Shown here: one piece after another, positions 33,568 to 42,872 of the stretch
How positions within the stretch are numbered: the first letter of the stretch is position 1
How the letters are laid out: each line of letters opens with the position of its first letter
NCBI GenBank assembly: GCA_024398935.1
Contig: JAKSIH010000009.1
Location: 1 to 64,000 of the forward strand
Source: Fibrobacter sp.
GTDB lineage: Bacteria > Fibrobacterota > Fibrobacteria > Fibrobacterales > Fibrobacteraceae
Length of the DNA stretch: 64,000 nt
Reading direction: 5' to 3'
Position numbers and translations under genes: made by a program
The notes under the pieces: generated by a model
The model's input: only the letters and a program-made list of their open reading frames with translations
What the model was told of the DNA's origin: nothing
The model's database searches: none

Positions 33568-34260
33568 ATGAAGAGTGTTTGGAAGGCTTTGTTTCTTCTG
33601 ATATTTTTGTGTATGGCGGCCTGTGTCGATGAAGATGTCGACAGAGGTAATGTCGCGTTGCGCATTGGGGATTACGAACGGGCCATCGCGAATTTTTCCA
33701 AGGCTCTGGATGAAGATCCCGGACACAGGGATGCACGCTATGGTTTGGCCTTAGCCTATTATGCCGTAGCCGAAGAACGGGAGATGCTGAAGAGTTCCAC
33801 CTATGAACTTTGGGAACGGACCGTGGAGGAATTCGAAATCCTTTCCAGGGTAGACAGCAGCCAGTCCATTAACGGAAACTATTCCAACAGCCTGTTTTAC
33901 TTGGCCCGGGCCACTCTCGCAAAAGATGAGAAGGCAAACATCATGTCCCTTCTGGAACATTCCATTGCCCTGGATAGCCTTAACTTTTTCAGCCTGAATT
34001 TAAAGGGGCTGATTCTGGATAACCGGGGGCAGGTGGAAGATGCCCGAAAGCTCTTTGTCTACATTCTGGCCAAGGAACCGAAGTTCGCTTCGGCCTATGT
34101 GAACTTGGGCAATACTTACTGGGATGAAGGTGATGTGGAATCCGCCTGGGATATCTGGTCCATGGGCCACGAAGCCTTGCCCCAGGACCGAGTCCTTTCA
34201 TATTGGACGAAGGTGGCGGAAGATTCCCTGAAAGCCATGGTGCATTCGGGTAGACTATGA
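33568..34260 (+). CDS. TPR lipoprotein, first gene of the kinase/sigma-54 activator operon
   Basis: 230 residues. The signal peptide ends in the lipobox LCMAAC (Cys at residue 20). The mature protein is made of TPR helical pairs: NVALRIGDYERAIANFSKALDEDPGHRDARYGLALAYY, then LNLKGLILDNRGQVEDARKLF and YVNLGNTYWDEGDVESAWDIW. It is a periplasmic or outer-membrane protein-binding module. Its last codon overlaps the start of a membrane-bound Ser/Thr kinase (ATGA), so the two are made in fixed ratio. I infer it senses or presents an envelope state to the kinase. Confidence 0.75.
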   Translation: MKSVWKALFLLIFLCMAACVDEDVDRGNVALRIGDYERAIANFSKALDEDPGHRDARYGLALAYYAVAEEREMLKSSTYELWERTVEEFEILSRVDSSQSINGNYSNSLFYLARATLAKDEKANIMSLLEHSIALDSLNFFSLNLKGLILDNRGQVEDARKLFVYILAKEPKFASAYVNLGNTYWDEGDVESAWDIWSMGHEALPQDRVLSYWTKVAEDSLKAMVHSGRL

Positions 34261-35441
34261 GCGAATCCGAGCGCCATTCTCTGCTGGATGATGTATCCGG
34301 CTGTGTACGCCTGCATCAGGGAGGCGAGGCCGACATCTACTTACTTTGTCTAGGTCATGGTGAAAGGCTTACCCTCAAGTGGTTTCAAGGTCCTTTTAAT
34401 GAAGCGCTGGTGGAGAATGTCTCAAAAATAAGGGACTGCGGAATTTATAGGATTCGCGAGTTCGGTATTCGTGAAAATCATCCTTACCAGCTTTATGATT
34501 TTATAGAGGGCGTTTCCTCCGATTCCATTTCGGTAATGCCTGTGGCAATTGCACTGAAGGCTTTACGCCAATTGGTTGCCACTCTTGGCAAGGCAAGGAC
34601 TGCAGGGGTGTCCCACGGTGACCTGAATCCAGCCAATGTTATCTTTTCCCGGAAGGTTTCAGATAGCGCCCAGGATTTTCAGACGGTCCTGATTGACTGG
34701 GGTATTGTTGGGCCGGGTGCTCTCGCCTTTGCCGCCCCGGAAAGATTCCAGGGAAAACCGGCCGATGAAAAAAGCGATATCTTCAGCTTGGGCATGCTTT
34801 TGTATCGGTGGCTCGTTGGAGAAAATCTGGTACAGGCTCAAAACTTCGATGACTTTGCCGCAGAAAATTCAAAACTGGATCTTACCGTAGTTTCCGAAAA
34901 GTTGTTTCTTTCCGGGAGGTTTTCGCCGGAGGAAATTTCTTCACTGGAACCGGTTTGGCGGAAGACACTTCAGGAAATTCCCGAGGAGCGGGCGGAAGAT
35001 CTGGAAGAACTGGATGAACTCCTGGAAATCGCCCTGGAAAAAATAGGTGGCGGGGAAGTCGCCTTGGCGTCCTCTGTAAAAAAATGGGTGGGACTTTTAG
35101 AACCTCAAATTCAAAAATTGGGGCAAAAGTTCTCGCTGGCATTGGAAAATCCTCAATGCAGCCCTCTGCCCTTCAAAAATAGTTCACCAAAAATCCGCAA
35201 AAACCGTCTAAAATATGCAGTTTTAGGGGGTGTCGGGATTTTGGCCGCGGTAATCGCCCTGTTGATTGTCCTTGGAACGGAAACTCCCGATGTAGATGAT
35301 ACTGGCGAGCTGATCCTGCGAAAGTCAAGGGACCTCAATATGGACCTGATGGAGGAATCGTCCCCTTCGGAAGACCAGGTTCCGGATTCGCTGTCGGTAA
35401 ATAGACTACTGAACGATTTGCCTATACCGTCAAAGGAGTGA
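34257..35441 (+). CDS. Transmembrane Ser/Thr protein kinase (Hanks-type, divergent)
   Basis: 394 residues. Kinase landmarks: glycine loop LHQGGEADIYLL (19-30), ATP-binding Lys41 in LTLKWF, catalytic loop HGDLNPANV (120-128), metal loop DWG (147-149, in place of DFG), APE at 160-162 and DIFSLGMLLYRW (subdomain IX). HRD is HGD, so it is a non-RD kinase not needing activation-loop phosphorylation in the usual way, but the catalytic Asp and Asn are kept. One membrane helix (about 318-338) is followed by a 55-residue acidic tail, placing the kinase in the cytoplasm and the tail outside. It lies between a TPR lipoprotein and a sigma-54 activator, its likely phosphorylation target or partner. Confidence 0.82.
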   Translation: MSESERHSLLDDVSGCVRLHQGGEADIYLLCLGHGERLTLKWFQGPFNEALVENVSKIRDCGIYRIREFGIRENHPYQLYDFIEGVSSDSISVMPVAIALKALRQLVATLGKARTAGVSHGDLNPANVIFSRKVSDSAQDFQTVLIDWGIVGPGALAFAAPERFQGKPADEKSDIFSLGMLLYRWLVGENLVQAQNFDDFAAENSKLDLTVVSEKLFLSGRFSPEEISSLEPVWRKTLQEIPEERAEDLEELDELLEIALEKIGGGEVALASSVKKWVGLLEPQIQKLGQKFSLALENPQCSPLPFKNSSPKIRKNRLKYAVLGGVGILAAVIALLIVLGTETPDVDDTGELILRKSRDLNMDLMEESSPSEDQVPDSLSVNRLLNDLPIPSKE

Positions 35442-35443
35442 AC

Positions 35444-36898
35444 ATGAAGTCGGAATCCATGATTGCCACCGAGAAAATGCTGGATGTGGTGAAGATCCTT
35501 CTGGATGAAGACCAGCCCCAGTCTCTTTTCAATAAGATTCTGGAAGTTGCAAAGGATGTTCTTCATGCCGATGCTGCCGTTCTTGAAATTGACGGTGAGT
35601 CGCCCCTGCACTTTAGTCAGCCAGAAAATGTTTCCATTTCTATTTCTGCAGTGCGTCTGGCAAAAAACGAAAGGCGTGCCGTTGTATGGAACCAGCTGGA
35701 CGATGACAGCGCAGACCTTTCCAAGTCCATAGTCCAGAATCAGCTCACCAGCATTATGGTTTCTCCCTTCCGGACTCCGGACTCTGAATCCGGTTACCTG
35801 TATCTGCAGCGTGCCGCCCGCGTGGAACCTTTTACGGAAGAGGATAGCCAGCTGTTCGATGCCTTTGTCGCGGTTTGCGAAAAGTTCGCCTTTACCGCCT
35901 TGGACCGCATCCGCGATAAGGAATCCCTGGACGTGTTGAAGAACGTGGTCCGTAAGGATAACATCGTCTATTCCAGCAAGGCCATGGCTGAACTTCTCGC
36001 TCTTGCGGACAAACTTGCGGAACTTCCCTTGCCGGTGGTGATCCGCGGTGAGACGGGCTGCGGAAAGGAAATCTTCGCCAAGTACATTCACAAGCATAGC
36101 CCCCGTGCAGATAAACCCTTTGTGGCGGTGAACTGCGGGGCAATCCCAGAGCACCTGATGGAATCTCTGCTCTTTGGTCATGCCAAGGGTTCATTTACCG
36201 GCGCTATCGAAAACCGCAAGGGCTTTTTCGAGGAGGCCGATGGCGGAACCATCTTCCTGGATGAAATTGGCGAGCTTCCCATGAACATGCAGGTGAAATT
36301 GCTGCGTGTCCTTCAGGAAAAGCACATTACCCGCGTTGGCGACAATCGGGAAATTCCCATTAATGTCCGTGTCATCAGTGCGACCCATGTAAATCTGGAA
36401 GAGGCTGTCAAGGAAAAGAAGTTCCGCGAGGATCTGTATTTTAGAATCCAGGTCATGCCTCTCCACCTGCCGCCCCTTCGTGAACGGGGGCAGGACGTTG
36501 TGCTTCTTGCCCAGGAGTTCATAACCCGCTATGGCGCCGAATATGGCCGTGGCAAGTATCACCTGAGCCGCAATGCGGAAAAGGCCCTGCTGGCCTACCA
36601 CTGGCCGGGCAATGTCCGCGAGCTGGAAAACAAAGTCCAGAAGGCCCTGGTCCAGGCGGTTCATTGCGTGATTCAACCCAAGGACCTTGGGCTGGAGGAC
36701 ATGCAGTCCCAGGCGAAGGAATCCCCCCGCACCCTGAAGGAGGCCCGCGAAGTGGTGGAACGGGATGTAATCTCCAGGGCCTTGCGGGATAGTAACGCCA
36801 ACTTGACATTGGCCGCCTCTATCCTTGGAATCGACCGTAAGGTCCTTCGGGAAATTATGGAGCGCCTGGGCATGAAGAAGGAAGATTTCAAGAACTGA
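35444..36898 (+). CDS. Sigma-54-dependent activator with GAF domain and Fis-type HTH
   Basis: 484 residues from ATG 35444, which has AAAGGAG at proper spacing (a GTG at 35438 is less likely). A GAF sensor (about 15-155) has no response-regulator receiver. The AAA+ domain shows GETGCGKE (Walker A), GSFTGA in place of GAFTGA (the loop contacting sigma-54), [12 protein letters not shown] (Walker B), PLRERGQDV and [10 protein letters not shown]. The C-terminus is a Fis-like helix-turn-helix ([20 protein letters not shown]). It should drive open-complex formation by sigma-54 RNA polymerase. With a Ser/Thr kinase two bases upstream, control by phosphorylation of the GAF domain is plausible. A near-consensus sigma-54 promoter lies 125 bp downstream. 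Confidence 0.92.
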   Translation: MKSESMIATEKMLDVVKILLDEDQPQSLFNKILEVAKDVLHADAAVLEIDGESPLHFSQPENVSISISAVRLAKNERRAVVWNQLDDDSADLSKSIVQNQLTSIMVSPFRTPDSESGYLYLQRAARVEPFTEEDSQLFDAFVAVCEKFAFTALDRIRDKESLDVLKNVVRKDNIVYSSKAMAELLALADKLAELPLPVVIRGETGCGKEIFAKYIHKHSPRADKPFVAVNCGAIPEHLMESLLFGHAKGSFTGAIENRKGFFEEADGGTIFLDEIGELPMNMQVKLLRVLQEKHITRVGDNREIPINVRVISATHVNLEEAVKEKKFREDLYFRIQVMPLHLPPLRERGQDVVLLAQEFITRYGAEYGRGKYHLSRNAEKALLAYHWPGNVRELENKVQKALVQAVHCVIQPKDLGLEDMQSQAKESPRTLKEAREVVERDVISRALRDSNANLTLAASILGIDRKVLREIMERLGMKKEDFKN

Positions 36899-36903
36899 AA
36901 AAT

Positions 36904-36944
36904 CGGGAGAAAAGTTTCCGCTGGTGCAAATGTTCCCGTTTTTT
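36904..36944 (+). terminator. Possible terminator after the sigma-54 activator gene
   Basis: CGGGA (36904-36908) can pair with TCCCG (36934-36938), with flanking A and T runs extending the stem and six T following. The loop is long, so this is a weak call. Confidence 0.4.
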
Positions 36945-36985
36945 CAGAGGCGTAAAAAAGCTTTTTAGTTATATTTAGGAAAGAA

Positions 36986-37002
36986 CCGCTAAATTTAGGC
37001 GG
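36986..37002. promoter_or_regulatory. Inverted repeat upstream of the sigma-54 promoter
   Basis: CCGCTAAATTTAGGCGG contains the perfect palindrome CTAAATTTAG and nearly symmetrical CCGC/GCGG arms. It ends 22 bp upstream of the -24 element. It could be a binding site for the activator or a repressor; no second copy was noticed. Confidence 0.35.
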
Positions 37003-37022
37003 CAATGCGCCAGAAAGGACAG

Positions 37023-37039
37023 TTGGCACGGAAATTGCA
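37023..37039 (+). promoter_or_regulatory. Sigma-54 promoter
   Basis: TTGGCACGGAAATTGCA matches the -24/-12 consensus (TTGGCACG, four bases, TTGCA) with the GG and GC dinucleotides 12 bp apart, as required. It lies 44 bp before the ATG of the exported-protein gene and directly downstream of a sigma-54 activator gene. Confidence 0.85.
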
Positions 37040-37082
37040 ACAATGGCAGTGAAAATTTGCGAAAGTTGCAAATAGGTAGAAC

Positions 37083-37520
37083 ATGAAAAAGAGAATACTT
37101 ACATCGGTAATGCTTGTCGCTGCAATGACCTTTGCAGGACAGTCTTCTCTGCGTCCCGAATCATCTGTCCCTACCCCCGCTGAAAAATCCGAAATTTCCC
37201 GGGAAACTCCGGATTTGAGCGCGAAAGATAATGAGGAATGGCAGAGAATGCGTGCGGAACGCCGGGAAGCCCGCCGCCAGATTCTCTCCGACCTGCGCAA
37301 TAGCTCTGCAAACGAAAAGCAGGCTATCCGTCAGGATGTTTCCGGAAATCGGGACGAAAAACCTCGCGTCGAAGGGGATCCTTCCAGAAATATGCAGCCT
37401 CGCGAACGGGATCCTTTCTATGGATGGCAGGAACCCCGTGGGAAAAATCCGCCGCCACCGCCTCCTCCCAGGGATGGCGAAAGGGTTCCCGACGAAGGCT
37501 GGGGTCATCATAGACATTAA
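37083..37520 (+). CDS. Exported Arg/Pro-rich protein under a sigma-54 promoter
   Basis: 145 residues. A signal peptide (MKKRILTSVMLVAAMTFAGQ) is followed by a charged helical stretch (EEWQRMRAERREARRQILSDL), then a disordered C-terminus with an eight-residue Pro run and a terminal GWGHHRH. There is no Cys and no lipobox, so it is periplasmic or secreted. The helix and length recall small periplasmic stress proteins of the Spy/CpxP type, but the LTxxQ motifs are absent, so I do not assign it. It overlaps the next gene by one base (TAATG). Confidence 0.65.
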   Translation: MKKRILTSVMLVAAMTFAGQSSLRPESSVPTPAEKSEISRETPDLSAKDNEEWQRMRAERREARRQILSDLRNSSANEKQAIRQDVSGNRDEKPRVEGDPSRNMQPRERDPFYGWQEPRGKNPPPPPPPRDGERVPDEGWGHHRH

Positions 37521-38836
37521 TGCGCAGGATTGCGATAGTTCTCCTATTGCTCTCCGCGGTGCTTCTTGCTGAAACGCAGGAAGCGGCCTATTTCCGTGCC
37601 ATGCAGGCGGAAAAAGATGGCGATATTTCCCTTGCCATCAAGTCCTTCGAGGAAGCGTTGTCCATCGGGGGCGAATACACCGATGAAATTAGCGAAATCC
37701 TGGATGAATACTATGACGCTCTAGGCATCGCTCCCGAAGATCATCGCAAATCCGATGAAATCACCCCGTCCGAAAGTCAGACCTTGGCAAGTCCCTGGTC
37801 GTTTCGCTTTCTCGGTGAGTTGAGTGCTCTGGGAGTGCTCTATTCCGCGTCCCGTTCCGATGTGGGACTGGGGGCTGTTTTCCAGGGCGCCGCCTCTATT
37901 TATGGGGACTATTCCCGGGGAAACGCGATTCATTCCTTTGGGTTGAATCTGCTCGGGGACATGAATTTCAACAACGACGACGTGCCTGCCCTGGATACGA
38001 ATGACTGGAAAGGCTCGCTGGGTATGGAGTATAGCCTTGTTGCCGAAAATCTGTTGCTCGATGTGGGAATCGATCTAAATGTCCTGCAGCAGGAAGACCT
38101 AAGCTCTTCTTTTTATGCATGGCTGGAATACGACTTCTACAAACAGAACAAGCATAGGGTAGGGGCCGTTCTCTGGATCTATAATGACGAGACCGGACCG
38201 ACATCTGTTTCCCTTTATGGCGCCTGGCGAAAAAATACGACTTATGGATTTAGTTTTTCTGCAATGGCCGGGCTCCGGTTCGAGGCGGATTCCGTTTATG
38301 ACTATCAGGCCTATGCAAAAGCCTACGACGACGCCCTGGATGCAGCCGAAAAGGAATTGGATAACGAGGGATGGTTTGGCCCTGAAAAAAATCCCTTTGA
38401 CCAGTGCCTTGAACTTTATGGTGATGAATGCTTTGGCTGGAGCATTGCAGTCATCGATTCCCTGAACTGGGTCGCACGCTATCAGGAACTTCTTTCCGGA
38501 ATCAATGTGGAACCAACCAAGTACTGGGCGAAATGGCTTGGTCCATCCTTAAGGCTGAAGGCGCTCTATAGGTTCCGCGGGGGATTTTCTCTGGATGCCC
38601 GGGCAAATCTTTTCTACAGCCTTGTCGTGGATGGACCTGATTCGGACTACGAAAAAATTTCAAGGTTGAATGTTTCCCTGTCGGGATCGGTTTGCTGGAA
38701 TGTCGGACCTTCGGAACTGTACCTGATGGTAGAGGATTCCTACAAGATGTACGGCTTGCCCAAGGCTTATAGGAATATGTATTCCACCCATACCAATGTG
38801 CTGAAATTGAAGCTAGGCTCCAGGTGGGATTTCTAG
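37520..38836 (+). CDS. TPR plus beta-barrel outer-membrane protein
   Basis: 438 residues with a signal peptide ending near LLAETQ. A short TPR-like helical pair follows (YFRAMQAEKDGDISLAIKSFEEALSIGG). About 340 residues of alternating amphipathic strands then run to a C-terminal aromatic residue (LKLGSRWDF), typical of an outer-membrane barrel recognised by BamA. Gene start and upstream stop overlap as TAATG, so it is translated with the exported protein and controlled by the sigma-54 promoter. It may be the main output of the kinase/activator locus. The barrel is inferred from strand pattern and terminal Phe, not from a recognised family. Confidence 0.68.
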   Translation: MRRIAIVLLLLSAVLLAETQEAAYFRAMQAEKDGDISLAIKSFEEALSIGGEYTDEISEILDEYYDALGIAPEDHRKSDEITPSESQTLASPWSFRFLGELSALGVLYSASRSDVGLGAVFQGAASIYGDYSRGNAIHSFGLNLLGDMNFNNDDVPALDTNDWKGSLGMEYSLVAENLLLDVGIDLNVLQQEDLSSSFYAWLEYDFYKQNKHRVGAVLWIYNDETGPTSVSLYGAWRKNTTYGFSFSAMAGLRFEADSVYDYQAYAKAYDDALDAAEKELDNEGWFGPEKNPFDQCLELYGDECFGWSIAVIDSLNWVARYQELLSGINVEPTKYWAKWLGPSLRLKALYRFRGGFSLDARANLFYSLVVDGPDSDYEKISRLNVSLSGSVCWNVGPSELYLMVEDSYKMYGLPKAYRNMYSTHTNVLKLKLGSRWDF

Positions 38837-38891
38837 AAAATTTTCTGCAGAGAACCCCCTTTCATCTGAGAGCCGCGATTATGTAGCTTGA

Positions 38892-38911
38892 CATACCGAG
38901 ATTTCGGTATG
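38892..38911 (+). promoter_or_regulatory. Perfect 8-bp hairpin over the terC start
   Basis: CATACCGA pairs with TCGGTATG around GATT. The 3' arm contains the ATG at 38909, so the structure could hide that start codon. Confidence 0.5.
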
Positions 38912-39832
38912 CTGTTGTTCTGGATATTTTTCCTTGTGTTTGTGATAATCCTGCTTGTGCTGGACCTGGGGGTCTTTCATAAGTCGGATAAGGCCATGGG
39001 GGTAAGGGAGTCCCTGGTATGGACTGGCGTGTCTATTGGGTATTCCCTAGCCTTTTGTGGCGTGGTCTACCTTATATATGAAAACGGTTGGGGAGGAACG
39101 TCCGAAAACCAGATGACAGGTGGAGAGGCTGCTCTTCAGTACTTAACCGGCTATGTCATCGAGAAAGCGCTTTCCATCGATAATGTGTTTGTGATGGCTG
39201 CGATCTTTTCCTATTTCGGGATTCCCGCTCAGTATCAGCATCGGGTACTGTTCTGGGGTATTCTGGGGGCTGTACTTTTGCGAGGTGTTTTCATTCTTTC
39301 CGGTGCAGCCTTATTGCATTATTTTCATTGGGTTTTCTACCTGTTTGGAGCAATCCTTGTTATCAGCGCACTTAGGATGTTTCGCCAGAAGGAACACGGC
39401 GCCGCTGGAATAGACCTGGGCCGCCTTGCCAATGGAATTGGACGGTTCATTCCCATAACACAGGAACTTCGGGGGCACAAGCTTCTTTATCGAAGGGACG
39501 GACGTTGGATGGCGACGCCCTTGTTGGTCGCCTTGCTGGTCATCGAATTTTCGGACGTCCTTTTTGCCATGGATTCCATTCCGGCGATTTTTGCCGTGAC
39601 CCAGGATCCCTTCATCGTTTTTACCAGCAACATTATGGCGGTTCTAGGACTTCGTTCCCTGTACTTTGCGGTTGCCGCCATGCTTCGAAAGTTTGAACAT
39701 CTGAAATATTCCCTTGCCTTTATCCTTTTGTTTGTGGGACTTAAAATGCTTCTCATGGAAATAATAAAAATCCCGACGCTGGTAAGCCTCGGGATCATAT
39801 TGTTGCTTTTCCTGCTAGGTCTTCTAGGGTAG
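38909..39832 (+). CDS. TerC/Alx-family membrane protein
   Basis: 307 residues from ATG 38909; a TTG at 38888 would add seven residues. Polytopic, with the TerC signatures LDLGVFHKSDKAMGVRESL, GYVIEKALSIDNVFVMAAIFSYF and VIEFSDVLFAMDSIPAIFAVTQDPFIVFTSN; the conserved membrane Asp residues are present. Family members handle Mn2+ or other divalent metals (Alx, YkoY) or tellurite resistance. Neither start has a clear Shine-Dalgarno sequence. I found no yybP-ykoY-like riboswitch in the short leader, only a hairpin overlapping the ATG. Its 3' end overlaps the convergent psuG gene by 9 bp. Confidence 0.87.
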   Translation: MLLFWIFFLVFVIILLVLDLGVFHKSDKAMGVRESLVWTGVSIGYSLAFCGVVYLIYENGWGGTSENQMTGGEAALQYLTGYVIEKALSIDNVFVMAAIFSYFGIPAQYQHRVLFWGILGAVLLRGVFILSGAALLHYFHWVFYLFGAILVISALRMFRQKEHGAAGIDLGRLANGIGRFIPITQELRGHKLLYRRDGRWMATPLLVALLVIEFSDVLFAMDSIPAIFAVTQDPFIVFTSNIMAVLGLRSLYFAVAAMLRKFEHLKYSLAFILLFVGLKMLLMEIIKIPTLVSLGIILLLFLLGLLG

Positions 39833-40732
39833 GGCCTTTGCGATTTTTGCGGCAAGTTCCGCGTTGTTCAGACGCAGGTGCTTCTGGGCTTCTACGCTTT
39901 CGGCGCCCATCTGGTTCTTGACGCTTTTCAGCAGGTAAGGCGTGATGGCCTTGCCCTTGATGTCGTCCCAAACAGCTTCCTTCACAGCCTTCTCGATGGC
40001 GCGGTTCATTTCGCTTGCGTTCACGGCGTACTGCTCGGGAATGGGGTTGGTGACCAGAAGGCCTCCTTCCAACTTGAGGGCCATCTTGGCGTCAAAGGCC
40101 TTGGCGATGGTGTCCACGTCGTCTACGCGGTAGTCTACGTTGAAGTCGCTTTCACGGGCCATGTAGGCGGGCAGCTTGTCGGTGCCGTAACCAATGACTG
40201 GAATGCTCTTGGTTTCCAGGTATTCCAGAGTCAGGCCCAGGTCCAGAATGGACTTGGCGCCGGAGCAGACGCAGACCACGTTGCTGACCGCCAGTTCTTC
40301 CAGGTCGGCGGAGATGTCCATGGAGGTTTCTGCACCGCGGTGTACACCGCCGATACCGCCGCCGGCAACCACCTTGATTCCCACCAGGTCTGCAATGAGC
40401 ATGGTGGCGGCGATGGTCATAATGGCGTCCTTCTTCTGGGCGATGAGCATGGGAATGTCTCGGCGGGAGGCCTTGATCAGCTTGCCCTGCTTTTTGGCGA
40501 ATTCCTCGATTTCCTCGTCGGAGAGGCCCACCTTGATGCGGCCGTCCTTGATGACGATGTGGGCGGGAATGGCTCCCAGCTCGCGAACCCTGTTGGCCAG
40601 GGTCTGGATGGTGTCACGATTCTCGGGGTAGGGGATTCCGTCAAATGCACCGGCTGATTCCAGGGCCACGATGGCGGTACCATCTTCGAGGGCTTTACGG
40701 GCGTCAGGTTCAAAATCGATGTATTTAAGCAT
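39824..40732 (-). CDS. psuG: Pseudouridine-5'-phosphate glycosidase
   Basis: 302 residues. Typical PsuG sequence: [20 protein letters not shown] near the start, [87 protein letters not shown] and [12 protein letters not shown]. It cleaves pseudouridine 5'-phosphate to uracil and ribose 5-phosphate. The partner kinase PsuK is not adjacent. ATG at 40732 is preceded by AAGGAG, with a TATCTT promoter-like box further upstream. Confidence 0.94.
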   Translation of the reverse strand: MLKYIDFEPDARKALEDGTAIVALESAGAFDGIPYPENRDTIQTLANRVRELGAIPAHIVIKDGRIKVGLSDEEIEEFAKKQGKLIKASRRDIPMLIAQKKDAIMTIAATMLIADLVGIKVVAGGGIGGVHRGAETSMDISADLEELAVSNVVCVCSGAKSILDLGLTLEYLETKSIPVIGYGTDKLPAYMARESDFNVDYRVDDVDTIAKAFDAKMALKLEGGLLVTNPIPEQYAVNASEMNRAIEKAVKEAVWDDIKGKAITPYLLKSVKNQMGAESVEAQKHLRLNNAELAAKIAKALP

Positions 40733-40844
40733 GAATAACTCCTTTTTTATATGGCTCAAAGATAGCAATAGATGTCCAAATGCCCATAGATTTTATATAT
40801 TTTCGCCGAAAACTTTAATTACTACTCAAAAGAGGTTAAAAATC

Positions 40845-42329
40845 ATGGGTATCAATTACTTCAATTCTATCCCGCTGCGTCGTCAGCTCGAAGAAATCGG
40901 CCACTGCCGTTTCATGGATTCTTCTGAATTTTCTCGCGGTGTAGAAGCCCTCAAGGGCAAGAAGATCGTGTTCGTCGGTTGCGGCGCTCAGGGTCTCCAT
41001 CAGGGTCTCGACCTGCGTGATAGCGGTCTGGATGTTTCCTACACCCTCCGTCCGGAAGCAATCGCTGAAAAGCGTCAGTCCTGGAAGAACGCTACCGAAA
41101 ACGGTTTCGCCGTCGGTACCTACGAAGAAATGATCCCCACTGCTGACCTGGTTTGCAACCTCACACCGGATAAGCAGCACCACAACGTGATCCCCGCTGT
41201 CATGAAGCTCATGAAGAAGGGCGCAGCTCTCTCCTACAGCCATGGCTTCAACATCGTTGAAGAAGGCCAGCAGATCCGTGAAGACATCACTGTTATCATG
41301 GTGGCTCCCAAGGGTCCGGGTTCCGAAGTCCGTTCTGAATACGTTCGCGGTTTCGGTATGCCCTGCTTGATCGCTGTCCACCCCGAAAACGACCCCGAAG
41401 GCAAGGGTTGGGACTATGCCAAGGCTTACGCCGCTGGTCTCCATGCCGACCGTCCGGGCGTTCTCGAAAGCTCTTTCGTTGCAGAAGTGAAGTCCGACCT
41501 CATGGGCGAACAGACCATCCTCTGCGGTATGCTCCAGACCGGTACCATCCTCTGCTACGACAAGATGGTCAAGGAATTCGGTGTTGAACCGGCATACGCA
41601 ACCAAGCTCCTCCAGTACGGTTGGGAAACCATTTCCGAAGCCCTGAAGCACGGTGGCATCACCAACATGATGGACCGTCTCTCCAACCCGGCTAAGGTTC
41701 GTGCAAACGAACTCTCCGAAAAGATGAAGGTCATCATGCGCGGCCTCTACCAGGAACACCAGGACAACATCATCTCCGGTAAGTTCTCCTCTACCATGAT
41801 GATCGACTGGGAAGCTGGTGACAAGGACCTCCTGGCATGGCGCGCTGCTACTGGCGAACTGGAATTCGAAAAGGTTGCTGCTACCGATAAGGCTATCTCC
41901 GAACAGGAATACTTCGACCGCGGCGTCCTCATGGTCGCTATGATCAAGGCCGGTGTGGAACTGGCATTCGAAACCATGTGCTCCGTCGGCATCAAGCCCA
42001 TGAGCGCTTACTACGAATCCCTCCACGAAACTCCGCTCATTGCAAACCTCATTGCTCGTAAGAAGCTGTTCGAAATGAACCGCGTGATCTCCGATACCGC
42101 AGAATACGGCTGCTACCTGTTCGCTAACAAGTGCGTGCCTCTCCTGAAGGACTTCATGGCTAAGGAAGTCACTAAGGAAGACATCGGCGCTATCTTCGGC
42201 GAAGGCAAGTCCACCGCTGTTGATAACGAAGAACTCATCAAGGTTAATGCCAACATCCGTAAGCACCCGGTTGAAGAAATCGGTGCATGGCTCCGCGCCC
42301 GCATGTCCGGCATGACAAAGGTTGTCTAA
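40845..42329 (+). CDS. ilvC: Ketol-acid reductoisomerase, long (class II) form
   Basis: 494 residues, the length of the E. coli-type class II enzyme with a duplicated C-terminal domain. Landmarks: NADPH site [20 protein letters not shown], catalytic segments LSYSHGFNI and [16 protein letters not shown], then [14 protein letters not shown] with metal-binding acidic residues, and [22 protein letters not shown] in the second repeat. It performs the second common step of valine and isoleucine synthesis. Codon bias is strong. The true start is ATG 40845 with AGAGG upstream; the longer frame to 40671 overlaps psuG. No ilvB/ilvD neighbours are present. Confidence 0.95.
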   Translation: MGINYFNSIPLRRQLEEIGHCRFMDSSEFSRGVEALKGKKIVFVGCGAQGLHQGLDLRDSGLDVSYTLRPEAIAEKRQSWKNATENGFAVGTYEEMIPTADLVCNLTPDKQHHNVIPAVMKLMKKGAALSYSHGFNIVEEGQQIREDITVIMVAPKGPGSEVRSEYVRGFGMPCLIAVHPENDPEGKGWDYAKAYAAGLHADRPGVLESSFVAEVKSDLMGEQTILCGMLQTGTILCYDKMVKEFGVEPAYATKLLQYGWETISEALKHGGITNMMDRLSNPAKVRANELSEKMKVIMRGLYQEHQDNIISGKFSSTMMIDWEAGDKDLLAWRAATGELEFEKVAATDKAISEQEYFDRGVLMVAMIKAGVELAFETMCSVGIKPMSAYYESLHETPLIANLIARKKLFEMNRVISDTAEYGCYLFANKCVPLLKDFMAKEVTKEDIGAIFGEGKSTAVDNEELIKVNANIRKHPVEEIGAWLRARMSGMTKVV

Positions 42330-42872
42330 GCTTCGGCTTACGTCGTTCTCGGCCCACTCGCCGTACTAGATGTACGGCTTCGGGGCCTGCGGCCTAGTAA
42401 TCCTCGCTTATTCAATCTTTGTACCCCGCGTTGTCTAATCTTCGCGATACGGCATCATTCGGGGGCTCACGTACAAAAGGTACGCTACGCCCTCTCATTC
42501 TTTGTCTCGCTCGTTTCTACGACGCGGGACTTTTTTTTCGGGGCCTGCGTCTGTTCTCGCGAAAGCATGTCTTCCCCCGCGTATCATTTTGTCATCCTCG
42601 CGAAAGCGAGGATCTCACAGAACAAACCTTTCCTGTCATCCCCCGCTTGACGGGGGATCTCGCAGTTATTGTAGACAAAGTATTTTGTTGACTAAATTCA
42701 TTTTTATTCTCTCTTTAAATCAGTTGAAAATCAAAAAAATGGCGAAGCTTCAAAAAATACTTGACTTTGTGTTTTTTTTGGGGGTTACATTTGAATTGTT
42801 TGCCCCTGGTGGTGATTCCCGTGAAATTGGTAGAATCTAGTCTTCGACAATAAACCAAGAATTGAATAAATT
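42330..42872. repeat. 543-bp gene-free stretch with REP-like hairpins
   Basis: No supportable gene. It holds several palindromes: CCGTAC/GTACGG (42361-42377), CGTAC/GTACG (42470-42484), a GTCATCCTCGCGAAAGCGAG element (42591-42616) and a GTCATCCCCCG/CGGGGGAT element (42635-42661). The last two are close relatives of each other and of the GTCATTCTGAG repeats near truB. 42700-42872 is AT-rich, with TTGACT near 42761 as a possible promoter for the FISUMP gene. Confidence 0.7.

Noticed and set aside
37044-37060. Second sigma-54 promoter TGGCAG...TTTGC
   Set aside because: The GG and GC dinucleotides are 14 bp apart instead of the required 12, and the -24 element is imperfect.
29676-38836. Defence island (SNF2 ATPase plus kinase)
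   Set aside because: The SNF2 gene is divergent from the kinase operon and has no nuclease or methylase partner; the kinase operon is explained better as a sigma-54 regulatory locus.
38837-38908. yybP-ykoY (Mn2+) riboswitch upstream of terC
   Set aside because: The spacer is only about 70 bp and lacks the conserved aptamer segments I would expect; only a simple hairpin is seen.
40836-42266. 476-residue minus-strand frame
   Set aside because: It is a shadow of ilvC, whose cofactor and catalytic motifs are complete.
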